Source: Janthinobacterium sp. PC23-8 (GTDB lineage: Bacteria > Pseudomonadota > Gammaproteobacteria > Burkholderiales > Burkholderiaceae_D). Taken from it: a stretch of DNA of 64,000 bases. This document shows, in pieces, positions 47,624 through 55,962 of the stretch. The first letter of the stretch is position 1. Every line of letters begins with the position of its first letter. The notes under the pieces are model-generated. The model did no database searches. It was not told where the DNA came from and saw nothing but the letters and a program-made list of their open reading frames with translations. Location: contig NZ_NJGY01000001.1 in the NCBI RefSeq assembly GCF_002250505.1, positions 2,177,878 through 2,241,877 of the forward strand. The letters run 5' to 3'. Both the position numbers and the translations under genes were made by a program.

Positions 47624-48093
47624 ATTTGTGGCAGATGCCGAGCCAAAAGATATATTTATTGTTTCAAGCATCAGTGCTCGAAACCTTTGATATGTATCGC
47701 CAAAACTCTCGGGCTGCGACAGAGGCCGGCGGTATATTGCTCGGTCATGTCCGTGGTGAGCACCTAGAGGTGATACAGGCCACTCAGCCTCAGGCTGGGG
47801 ATGTTCGGCATCGGATGCGATATGAGCGTAACGACCCAGGTCATCAAACGAAAGCCGACCTCATGTGGAAACAGAGCGACGGGGAAATTCGGTATCTTGG
47901 TGAATGGCATACTCATCCGGAAGATAGGCCAAGCCCTTCAAGTGTGGACATGAATGGCTGGAGGCACCGAGCCTTAGCTCGTCAAGATGGGCGTGCGACC
48001 TTATCCGTTATCGTCGGCCGCGTTGGCCTGTACGTTTCGCTTGTCGATAGAGAGGGAGAAACGAACGTTTTTATAGAGTGTCAATCCTCGTGA
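47611..48093 (+). CDS. cap3: CBASS JAB/MPN peptidase Cap3
   Basis: About 160 residues. It has the JAMM zinc-peptidase signature: the glutamate in TEAGGILLGHVRG, then GEWHTHPEDRPSPSSVDMNGW with the two His and the Asp ligands. In type II CBASS, Cap3 removes the Cap2-made conjugates from the cyclase. The start is uncertain: GTG 47611 keeps the conserved LWQMPSQ segment and overlaps the cap2 stop; ATG 47635 is the alternative. It remains intact although its antagonist Cap2 is broken. Confidence 0.85.
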   Translation: MRFVDLWQMPSQKIYLLFQASVLETFDMYRQNSRAATEAGGILLGHVRGEHLEVIQATQPQAGDVRHRMRYERNDPGHQTKADLMWKQSDGEIRYLGEWHTHPEDRPSPSSVDMNGWRHRALARQDGRATLSVIVGRVGLYVSLVDREGETNVFIECQSS

Positions 48094-48238
48094 GTTGTAC
48101 CAAGAACATCTATATCATCGACATGTGCTCTTGTTATGAAGCAAGTCAGGGGAACGCGGATGGCGGCGCCTGCCGTCCAACCAGTTCGGCGGTGCGACGC
48201 ATCACCACCTGGCCTCTTGCTCGGGTATGGGGGCACGC

Positions 48239-49771
48239 TTACCTGCGACGTCGCAACCTATTCGCCAAAACTTTTGTAACCTGCCCGCCACCTTCGCAAA
48301 TTTCGCAATCGCCTTCGTCGTTACTGCCTGTGCCTTCGCAGATTGGGCATTCCGCAAGCTCGTACTCTGCCGGGTCGAATTGTTCTGCGTGGCCTTTACT
48401 CACTATGCCCTCGCCACCGCAATATGAGCAGTCGCCCCATTCGCTTTGCCCAGTTCCGTCACACAGCGGACAGTCGACCTTATCGAAAATGCTTAAGTCG
48501 ACCGTGGCGGAAAGACGGCGGGAAACGGTACACTCGCCGACGCATAATGGGCAATCATCACCCTCATCCGAACGTCCAGAACCCTGACACAACGGGCATT
48601 CGACCGAATCGAAGTCTCTTATTTCGACGGCCTCAGCAACTCGTCGTGGTATCCTGCAGTCCCCATGGCAAATCTCACAATCATGGGACCCGCTCCGACC
48701 TGTACCCGTGCAGAGGGGGCAGTCAACTTGGTCGAAATCGTTAATGTCGACAGCTTCTGCGAATCGCCTTTCCATCTGACACTCACCTTGACACACTGGA
48801 CAACTCTCGCCCTCATGGCGTCCATTGCCATCACAAAGCGGGCAGTTCACGACCTCAAATTCGCGAGGGTCGAAATTTTCTTCGGCTTTTGCAGTAACAG
48901 ACCCTTCTCCTCCACAAAATGCGCATTCATCGCCATTGCGTAGACGTGAACCTGCACATAGCGGGCATACTTTTAGACCTGCTGCCAAGCGGAAGTCTTC
49001 TCGAACTGCCGTCACGGCCTCGAGACGTGATTTGACCGGGAGCGATGCAGCTAACTTCTCACTCGAAAGTAAATTGCCGAGCTTCAAAAACGCTTGAATA
49101 CTTTTGCCTTTCTTCGTTCCTGGGTTTTTAGCTGTACCGTTTGAGATTCCTACAAGTTTTGCTAAAACATCTTCCCCAATATATTCGGTTGAGGCAATCT
49201 GTTCCGGGGTGGTGGGGTTAAGAGAAGCGGCGCGTCGACACACTTCTAAAAGATGAAATGCTTCTGTGGCGGCCTCGGCCTTGACTTCGTACACAATTTT
49301 TGAATATCCGAGAAGAATAGCTTTCAAGTTCTTGACGAAGTTCTCGGTTCCAGCTTTCGGGCCTATCAGCCCCTTATCGTAACTTGTGTGATGATTCGCG
49401 CAGAGCCAAATTAGATTATGGGGATGGTTGTTTTTACTCTGCGAAATGGGGTCTATATGTGCAGCTTCACAGGTATCAGCATGGGTATGGCAGAACGCAC
49501 ATTGCGCTGCTGCCTCTTGGATGATTTCTTCTCTAATTTTAGTGGGAATGTGGGGGCGTTCGCCAAGTTTCGCTGGCCAGGGTTCTGCCAGCCAAGCATT
49601 AAATTCAATTAGTTCAGCTGTCTTATAAAACGTAACTGGGCCAACCTTTCGTGCGATAGGCAGCTTCTTGGTAGAAAAACTTTTCGGAGCATAACTCGAT
49701 AACCAACGCAATAGTTGGGGTGACATTCCGACCAGTATGGCGGCCTCGGTAATATTCACTTCTGGTTCCAT
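48239..49771 (-). CDS. HNH endonuclease with six DnaJ-like zinc-finger repeats
   Basis: A 510-residue protein in three parts. Residues 1 to about 65 look like a MerR/excisionase-type helix-turn-helix (VNITEAAILVGMSPQLLRWL). Residues about 91-132 are an HNH nuclease: CAFC, CEAAHIDPIS, NNHPHNLIWLCANHH, with zinc-binding cysteines. From about 272 to the end are six tandem units of about 40 residues of the form CPLCxGxGR-x(n)-CxxCxGE followed by an acidic FDxV spacer, like DnaJ cysteine-rich repeats. It ends RLRRRR. Start: ATG 49771 after GAGGTG; GTG 49777 is possible. It is convergent with cap3. I know no described protein with this order. Confidence 0.8.
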   Translation of the reverse strand: MEPEVNITEAAILVGMSPQLLRWLSSYAPKSFSTKKLPIARKVGPVTFYKTAELIEFNAWLAEPWPAKLGERPHIPTKIREEIIQEAAAQCAFCHTHADTCEAAHIDPISQSKNNHPHNLIWLCANHHTSYDKGLIGPKAGTENFVKNLKAILLGYSKIVYEVKAEAATEAFHLLEVCRRAASLNPTTPEQIASTEYIGEDVLAKLVGISNGTAKNPGTKKGKSIQAFLKLGNLLSSEKLAASLPVKSRLEAVTAVREDFRLAAGLKVCPLCAGSRLRNGDECAFCGGEGSVTAKAEENFDPREFEVVNCPLCDGNGRHEGESCPVCQGECQMERRFAEAVDINDFDQVDCPLCTGTGRSGSHDCEICHGDCRIPRRVAEAVEIRDFDSVECPLCQGSGRSDEGDDCPLCVGECTVSRRLSATVDLSIFDKVDCPLCDGTGQSEWGDCSYCGGEGIVSKGHAEQFDPAEYELAECPICEGTGSNDEGDCEICEGGGQVTKVLANRLRRRR

Positions 49772-50292
49772 TGACACCTCGACGTATATGGTAAATATAA
49801 AAAGAACCGGACACGCCTGTTCTTGTTTTCTTTGGACTATTGACAGCGCCCATGTTTCTTTACGCTTATTACTAGCGACTCTTCACGAAACGTCACGACT
49901 GTGTGCTCAGTTCTCCTCCTGTTTTTTACCAGCAGACTCACAGCCGTCGTGAATGAATTTGCCGACGCCCGTCGCGCTCTAAGTGAGATTGAGCTTGCCA
50001 CGCTATCAACAGAGCCAATACATCTGAGGCACTAAAACTGAGCTCGCTTACTTACGACCATTTGCCAGATGGTTTGAAGACAATCGCGAGCAACCTATAC
50101 AGAGTATACGCCATGGAGTTTATATTTCTTCCTCAATCTGCCATCACCTGGTATGTGATGCGCTAACTGTTAATGCAGGTTTCCGGTCCTCGCATTTCGC
50201 TGCAGCGACCGGAGCACGTGCAGAGCTTGTCCAAGTCTGAATCGTGCGCGCGCATTGCGGGGGATACTGACTCCCTCGGTCCCGAAATCGCA
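49772..50292. other. Intergenic stretch between the HNH and H-NS genes
   Basis: No credible gene; presumably the promoter of the HNH gene and the 3' end of the H-NS transcript. No clear terminator found. Confidence 0.4.
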
Positions 50293-50586
50293 CTAGCCCT
50301 TGATGCTATACGCATCCCTGTCCTTACCATCAAGCCAACGTGGCGCCCGGCCACGTCCACTCCAGGTCTCTCCTGTTTCAGGGTTTTTGAATTGTGCAGC
50401 AACCTTGCCCTTGATTTTTGCTGCCTTCTTGCGAGTTCCAGAGGACAGGTCGTCCACGGTGATGCCGTACTGTTGCATCAAATCCTTAATTTTCTGAATT
50501 GCACCACTGATTTCATTTTTGCGGGCAGCTTCGGCCAGGGATTGCAATTTTGCGATTTGTTCAACATACTCTGCGTACGACGTCAT
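50293..50586 (-). CDS. H-NS-family nucleoid protein
   Basis: 97 residues: an N-terminal oligomerisation helix region (YAEYVEQIAKLQSLAEAARKN) and a C-terminal DNA-binding domain with the betaproteobacterial H-NS motif KNPETGETWSGRGRAPRWL. Start: GGAG lies 6 bases before the ATG. Such proteins bind AT-rich foreign DNA and silence it. Carried inside an AT-richer defence island, it may keep neighbouring genes quiet until needed; that is inference. Confidence 0.88.
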   Translation of the reverse strand: MTSYAEYVEQIAKLQSLAEAARKNEISGAIQKIKDLMQQYGITVDDLSSGTRKKAAKIKGKVAAQFKNPETGETWSGRGRAPRWLDGKDRDAYSIKG

Positions 50587-51022
50587 ATTGTCTCCAACGG
50601 GATAGGTGATTTAAACGAATGAGTACACGCGCAATATAACATATCGATAATGATTTAGCCAAACCAATGGTGGCCTTCACCCGTTCGATATGAGTAGCCT
50701 GTTCAATTGGCGCCGACGTGTGTATGTTAATAACAGCTAATTTATAAACACCATGGCTATTTTTGGGCGATTTCCGGCGGTCGTCAATCGGCCGGTTACC
50801 CTACCCATCAAAATTTCTTGTTTTAGCGTTTTTACATAGCTTGGGCAGGAAGCAGCAATTATCTTTTTGTTAGAAATTTATTTTTACGTCCGTTAGTCGA
50901 AACATGAATTGCTTGAAAAACGTAGTTATGCATTAGCATCTACAGTTTCCGTGCTGGCAAATATTGTTTAGACGGAATTTTTAAAATTTCGCGTCAATAT
51001 ATATAAAAATTTAATAATTTTT
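50587..51022. other. AT-rich intergenic region
   Basis: No gene. It is markedly AT-rich toward 51020 and probably contains divergent promoters for H-NS (minus) and the GIY-YIG-type gene (plus). Confidence 0.45.
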
Positions 51023-51034
51023 AAGGAGGCAAGA

Positions 51035-51472
51035 TTGATTTTTATTGAAAAACAATTTATTTATATGATGGTTATGGAGGAGGCTGCACATAGGGTAAAA
51101 ATTGGCTACTCCAATAATCCAGTTAGACGTTGCAAGGAACTTTACAACTCCAGTTCGTCACATCCATACCACATTCTACATGTATGGGAGGTGGCTGACA
51201 TGCATTCAGTGGAGAAGTTGATTCACAAAGAGTTAGCATATTATCGACCTAACCCTCGGCGTGAATTTTTTGAGGTATTTGAAGCCTATGATAACGAAAT
51301 AGATATTTCTTGGCCGGATGTTATAAACGGTTTAAATATTCACAACAAATTATCCTGCGATATAGATGAAATTTTGCAAAAAAATGGTATAAAATATGAG
51401 CGCTGGTATCTTGATAGACTGGAAGAATACGACTACCAAATGCGAGTTTTTAAGAGCAGTACGCTGAGTTAG
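51035..51472 (+). CDS. GIY-YIG/T5orf172-type protein
   Basis: A 145-residue protein whose first half fits the T5orf172/MUG113 branch of the GIY-YIG superfamily: FIYMMVMEEAAHRVKIGYSN, NPVRRCKELYNSS, HSVEKLIHKELAYYRPNPRREFFEV, with the conserved Lys-Ile-Gly, Arg and C-terminal Glu. The C-terminal 60 residues are unassigned. The start is TTG at 51035, five bases after a full AAGGAGG; no ATG gives this spacing. Codon use is very AT-rich, a sign of transfer. It lies just upstream of the Lit-like gene and may be its partner. Confidence 0.65.
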   Translation: MIFIEKQFIYMMVMEEAAHRVKIGYSNNPVRRCKELYNSSSSHPYHILHVWEVADMHSVEKLIHKELAYYRPNPRREFFEVFEAYDNEIDISWPDVINGLNIHNKLSCDIDEILQKNGIKYERWYLDRLEEYDYQMRVFKSSTLS

Positions 51473-51577
51473 GGGCATTGATTTGGCAGTTCTAGAAAAA
51501 ACATTTCGTTGAAAAATAAAAAATTATCTGAATGTCTATAAGATATCAGATATTTGCTTTGTTACTGGATAAGGCCC

Positions 51578-52501
51578 ATGAATAATGTTGCAGAGGATGC
51601 AGTAAAGATAGCTATCCGCGCGTCTGCGCCAGAGCGGGCGGTAGAACTATCGCAGATGTGGGAAGAACATCAGCCCAATGTGCACCAAACATATGACAAA
51701 AAGGGCTTTTCGCTCGAAGCGGGTTCGTTTGGCTTAGTACTTTTTGACCATAAAACAATGTGCCAGATTTGGCTGCTTGGGTTTGCAGCACAGCATTCTT
51801 TTAATCTTTATCTTCCTTATCTAATCCTATATCAAGCAACTGGAATATCATTTTTTCCATACAGCATGGTAAGTGAGCAAGAAGAAATTGATATTCAGAA
51901 GGAAGTGTCGGCTCTGTATGACGCTATTGACATGCTAAAAGAGGCTGAAAATGTCGATGATGTTGCTTGGCCGTCGAGCATACCAAATCCGGATAACGGA
52001 AAGCCAAGCGATGTTAACGGGAGTATGGTTTTTGATTTGCTATGTATGGCCTCTGCGTATTGCTTTCTTCATGAGCTACGGCATGTACAGTTTCGTAACT
52101 TAGGCAGCAACATAGACCCTATTGAAGAAGAATATGAGTGTGATAAATACGCAAGAAATTTCCTTCTCGAAAAAATTGATGAATATGCGATGCAATCGGG
52201 TTACGATTTAAGTCTGTTAAAAAATAAAAGAGGTATGGCAATTGCACTCGCATCTATCCTTCTTCTGGTAGTAACGCCAGAAAGCCATTGGCAAGGCTCA
52301 GCCAGCCATCCGTCGGTTGTAAGCAGGATTCAGGAACTGGTTGATGCTATAGGCGTTTCTGACAACGACTATTTTTGGCCTTACCTTTCATGCCTTCTTA
52401 TTTCTGTGATTTTCAGAAAAAAAATATCAATTAATTCTTCCATTGTTAAAAATCAGCGTGAATATTGTTTGTTTTTGCTAGGCGCAATTGAAACGAAATA
52501 A
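51578..52501 (+). CDS. Lit-like phage-exclusion metallopeptidase (peptidase U49-like)
   Basis: 307 residues from the ATG at 51578. HELRH at residues 165-169 is a zinc HEXXH motif, followed by IEEEYECDKYARNFLLEK with a likely third ligand glutamate and the ECDxYA pattern seen in the Lit/peptidase U49 family. Lit cleaves EF-Tu during T4 infection of E. coli and so aborts phage growth. Here the target is unknown. AT-rich and flanked by defence genes, so an abortive-infection role is plausible. Confidence 0.65.
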   Translation: MNNVAEDAVKIAIRASAPERAVELSQMWEEHQPNVHQTYDKKGFSLEAGSFGLVLFDHKTMCQIWLLGFAAQHSFNLYLPYLILYQATGISFFPYSMVSEQEEIDIQKEVSALYDAIDMLKEAENVDDVAWPSSIPNPDNGKPSDVNGSMVFDLLCMASAYCFLHELRHVQFRNLGSNIDPIEEEYECDKYARNFLLEKIDEYAMQSGYDLSLLKNKRGMAIALASILLLVVTPESHWQGSASHPSVVSRIQELVDAIGVSDNDYFWPYLSCLLISVIFRKKISINSSIVKNQREYCLFLLGAIETK

Positions 52502-53782
52502 TAGTTCTAACCGTCCTCAAGTGGCTGCCATTCAACTCAAATCCGAATAGTCGTTTTTTTGCTTGTTTAGGGCCGCTTTGGGACGTTAGCTGCCTGTTAG
52601 GGGAAGCACTACCAAGCCTTCATGACTAAAACCATCACGGCATCGGGACCGGTTCGCATGGACTGACGAGTTGCGTTGACCAGAGGGGGCAGCGCGCCGG
52701 TGTCAACGCATTCGCATTCTTCTCGAGCATGGGCTGAACTGGTACTACTGTGAAATGCCCATTGTCGTTTTTGCATACCGAACGATGCTGACCTTCCTCG
52801 ACCCGCTCGCCGCTGTTCTCCTGCTTACAAGTCCAAGAGTCTGCGTGATACCGACCGTCGGCATCGTCAGCAGCGACATAGCGCTCAATGCGTGGGTTGG
52901 CGCCACGCTCGGTTTTCAAGTTGGCGCTTTCGTCGCGCAGAGTTTGTTGCGGCCTTTTGTGCTGGCAAGGGCACGAATCGCGTGACCACGGCAACGTTCT
53001 CTGGGACTTTGCGCGTGCACCATGACGATGGGCTTCCCACCAGCTGCGAATGAGCCATAGGAGGCGTCTGCTTTGTCGTAAGTGCGGAGAACCTGTCAAG
53101 CTGGTTAGGAGCGAGGGTGTTGCAGGCATGAACCGACGCGTTTCACTTCACACCCGGCTGAGTCTGAACGCGATGAACACGCTGGATGGAAGCTGGGACG
53201 GCGGCGAGTGTAGTCGGATTATCATCGCCATGTGTTCTTGTCATAAAGCGACTCTCGCTCGGTAGATTGCGTAAGCCTTGCGATTACCTCGAAATTTTCA
53301 GAAGGCAATGCAATGCCCCTAAACGGAGAAGTTTAAGGGCGCCCCTTCCACTTTTCACCTGGCTAGCTGTTTTCGTAAACCTGTTGCAATCACGCTGGCG
53401 TTCTTGCAGTCTGCGCCAGTTCGTCCTGACTCCACATCCAGCTCTTGTGCCCGATGACGAATCTTTTGTTCTTCATGGACATTGATGCGAGTGCGGTCGT
53501 GCGTTCCGAAGTTATTCAGGTGTCTGACATTCCTCTGCTACTTCAGGAAGGCCTTACGGTAATCCTGGCAATTCCTCACCTCAGGTAGCTCACGCACACT
53601 GGGGTGCAGCCATGCAGCGGTGGCCGTCGGAGCTTGCAACCCTCTCTTATCCTACTCATTCTTTCATTGTTAAAAACATATCTTCACCTAGAGTTCAACG
53701 GATACCCACAACGATTTTTAAATTCAAGTTGACAACAAAATCTCCTTGCTAGGTTATACAGTAGCCGACTATACTAAAAATA
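52502..53782. other. Long stretch with no supported gene
   Basis: A minus-strand frame of 164 codons at 52635-53129 is open but shows no family features and has a basic, proline/arginine-rich composition. Positions 53219-53249 repeat a 30-base sequence found at 48112-48141 after cap3 with few changes. This may be decayed mobile DNA. Confidence 0.4.
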
Positions 53783-53798
53783 CTGTATATAAACACAG
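53783..53798 (+). promoter_or_regulatory. LexA (SOS) box before imuA
   Basis: CTGTATATAAACACAG has the CTG-N10-CAG core of LexA boxes with an AT-rich centre, 13 bases upstream of the imuA ATG at 53811. Confidence 0.75.
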
Positions 53799-53810
53799 GT
53801 AAGAAAAGCA

Positions 53811-54554
53811 ATGATTGCCACCCCACTCGAAATAACGCCTGCTAGCAAAGTCGCTCTAGACCAGGCCTTGCGCTCTAGCGTATGGCGGGCCAGTGAGCTT
53901 GCCGTGTCGCACGCTACCACTGTGGGCACCGGCTACGAGAAGTTGGATAAGGAGTTACCGAATAGAGGCTGGCCCCGCTCATCTCTTGTTGAGCTCTTAG
54001 TTGAACAACATGGAATCGGCGAAATGCAATTGCTGAAGCCATGCCTGGCCAAGCTGTCGCAAAAAGAGCGCATAGCATTCGTACAGCCGCCTTATCTGCC
54101 GCACTCGATGACATGCCGGTCGTGGCATCTAAATGACCGAAACCTGTTGTGGTTGAGGCCGCAAAGTTCAGCCGACGCCCTGTGGTCTGCGGAACAGATT
54201 CTCAAAAATGGGAGCTGCGGGGCAGTGGTGATTTGGCAGTCCAACGTTCGCCCAGAGTCGCTTAGGCGCTTAAATCTCGCAGCTCAGAGTACCGATACCT
54301 GGTTATGGCTCGTTCGGCCCCTGGCGGCGGCTTCAGACGCGTCTGTATCGCCTTTGCGCATCGCACTGCGCCCTGCAGCTGGAGGTGTATCTGCCGACAT
54401 CATTAAACGCAAAGGGCCGACATGCGACGCCCCGATTTTTATACCACTCGTAGACATGCCGGTTGCCCACAAGCCGGTCCCTGAAAATGAAAATGCTGTT
54501 GAGTGTGTACCTGCCACTCCTACCTCTCGAGTGTATGCGTCCGCGATGGTCTGA
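53811..54554 (+). CDS. imuA: Translesion synthesis protein ImuA
   Basis: 247 residues with the RecA/SulA-like pattern of ImuA: TGYEKLDKELPNRGWPRSSL followed by VELLVEQHGIGEMQLLKPCL, and a second block KNGSCGAVVIWQSNVRPESLRRLNLAAQ. It has no intact Walker A. It is the recruiting partner in the ImuA-ImuB-DnaE2 mutasome. It overlaps the imuB start by 68 bases. Confidence 0.9.
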   Translation: MIATPLEITPASKVALDQALRSSVWRASELAVSHATTVGTGYEKLDKELPNRGWPRSSLVELLVEQHGIGEMQLLKPCLAKLSQKERIAFVQPPYLPHSMTCRSWHLNDRNLLWLRPQSSADALWSAEQILKNGSCGAVVIWQSNVRPESLRRLNLAAQSTDTWLWLVRPLAAASDASVSPLRIALRPAAGGVSADIIKRKGPTCDAPIFIPLVDMPVAHKPVPENENAVECVPATPTSRVYASAMV

Positions 54555-55959
54555 AGCGGCAGCCTTTGTCGTCATCGACAAGGGAGCCGTTCTGACAATG
54601 TCACGTGATGCAGCGCGTGACGGGGTGCGCGTGGGCATGCGCACCGGCGGCGTGTCCGCCGTATCACCCGCTACCCAAACCCTAGAGCGCGCTCCTGAAC
54701 AAGAGTCCAGAGCGATGGAGGCAATCGCGACCGCGCTGATGCAGTACACACCGGAAGTGACGTTCCAGCCAGATTTCTCGGTACTGCTAGATGTGAGCGC
54801 CAGTCTCACTCTGTTTCGAGGTCCTCATGCACTGTGTAGCCGCGTGATGCGCAATATCGAAGAGTTAGGCTTTACTGCACGCTTAGGAGCCGCGCCCACC
54901 GCCGAGGGAGCATGGCTGCTGGCACACAGTCACCGAATCAAAGGATTGACACTGCAGCGCCGCGCGCTGTCTGTTCCCACCTTACACCGTCGACTCGATG
55001 CCTTGCCATGCGGTCTCGTTCCCGCTGCGTGGCCCTTTCACGATTGGCTTACCGATATCGGCGCTAAGCGCATAGGCCAGCTTCGCAAGTTGCCGCGCAC
55101 AGGACTGCTCCGCCGGACAAGTAAAGAGCTGCTCGCAGCATTAGACCGCGCCTATGGGGAGGCCCCGGAGATGCACGAGTGGATAAGGCCACCGCTGACA
55201 TTCAACGTGCGGGCAGAGACTTTCGGCCGAGTAGAGAATGCGGAAGCCCTGCTATACGGCGCCACCAGCCTCATCCTGCAACTGGTCGGATGGCTGGTCT
55301 CATTGCAACAGTCAGTGCGCACATTCACGCTGCTCCTGGAACACGAGCGTGGCCGTTCCGCCGTACCACCAACCCAAATTGAAATAGCCCTCGCCGAGCC
55401 GGCGTGGCAGGAACAACATCTCGTGCGTCTGCTGAAGGAGCGGCTGGCCAAAGTGGAATTGGAGCGCCCCGTCATCGCGCTGCGATTGCAGGTACTCGAT
55501 GTCGAGGCAATGTTGCCGCCAAACGAGTCGCTGTTCCCGGAGCCAGGCGGTTCACCTCAAGACCTTGCTCGTCTGCTGGAATTGCTTACAGCTCGGCTCG
55601 GTCAGGAAAATGTGCTTGTTCCCGCAGACGTGGATGACTACCGTCCAGAGGTGTGCAACAGCTGGGTGTCCGCTACGACAAAGCAACCGCGCTCTCAAAT
55701 CGAAGACATTCTCGAAGGGCGTCCATTTTGGTTACTGCCCAAACCGATTAAATTATTGATGCGCGACGAGCGTCCGTTTTATATGAGTCCGCTGCGATTT
55801 ATCGAAGGCCCCGAACGATTAGAAGCAGGCTGGTGGGCGGACCAGACGGCGGCGCGCGATTACTATGTTGCGCAAGCCTCTAATCAAAGCTGCTACTGGA
55901 TTTATCGAGAGCGCGTGCGCGACGACGTGCTTTGGTATCTGCATGGGCTCTTTGCGTGA
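54487..55959 (+). CDS. imuB: Y-family polymerase-like protein ImuB
   Basis: 490 residues: MKMLLSVYLPLLPLECMRPR, VVIDKGAVLTMSRDAARDGV, RVGMRTGGVSAVSP and FQPDFSVLLDVSASLTLFRGP give the Y-family fold. The usual catalytic acidic pair (DMDAFFASVE / SIDE-type) is absent, typical of ImuB, which bridges the clamp and DnaE2 instead of polymerising. Start at ATG 54487 or 54493; the longer frame lies inside imuA. dnaE2 begins four bases after its stop. Confidence 0.92.
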   Translation: MKMLLSVYLPLLPLECMRPRWSEAAAFVVIDKGAVLTMSRDAARDGVRVGMRTGGVSAVSPATQTLERAPEQESRAMEAIATALMQYTPEVTFQPDFSVLLDVSASLTLFRGPHALCSRVMRNIEELGFTARLGAAPTAEGAWLLAHSHRIKGLTLQRRALSVPTLHRRLDALPCGLVPAAWPFHDWLTDIGAKRIGQLRKLPRTGLLRRTSKELLAALDRAYGEAPEMHEWIRPPLTFNVRAETFGRVENAEALLYGATSLILQLVGWLVSLQQSVRTFTLLLEHERGRSAVPPTQIEIALAEPAWQEQHLVRLLKERLAKVELERPVIALRLQVLDVEAMLPPNESLFPEPGGSPQDLARLLELLTARLGQENVLVPADVDDYRPEVCNSWVSATTKQPRSQIEDILEGRPFWLLPKPIKLLMRDERPFYMSPLRFIEGPERLEAGWWADQTAARDYYVAQASNQSCYWIYRERVRDDVLWYLHGLFA

Positions 55960-55962
55960 ACG

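Noticed and set aside
52635..53129. A 164-codon minus-strand frame
   Set aside because: Composition is unlike a folded protein, no ribosome site and no family motif; left as non-coding.
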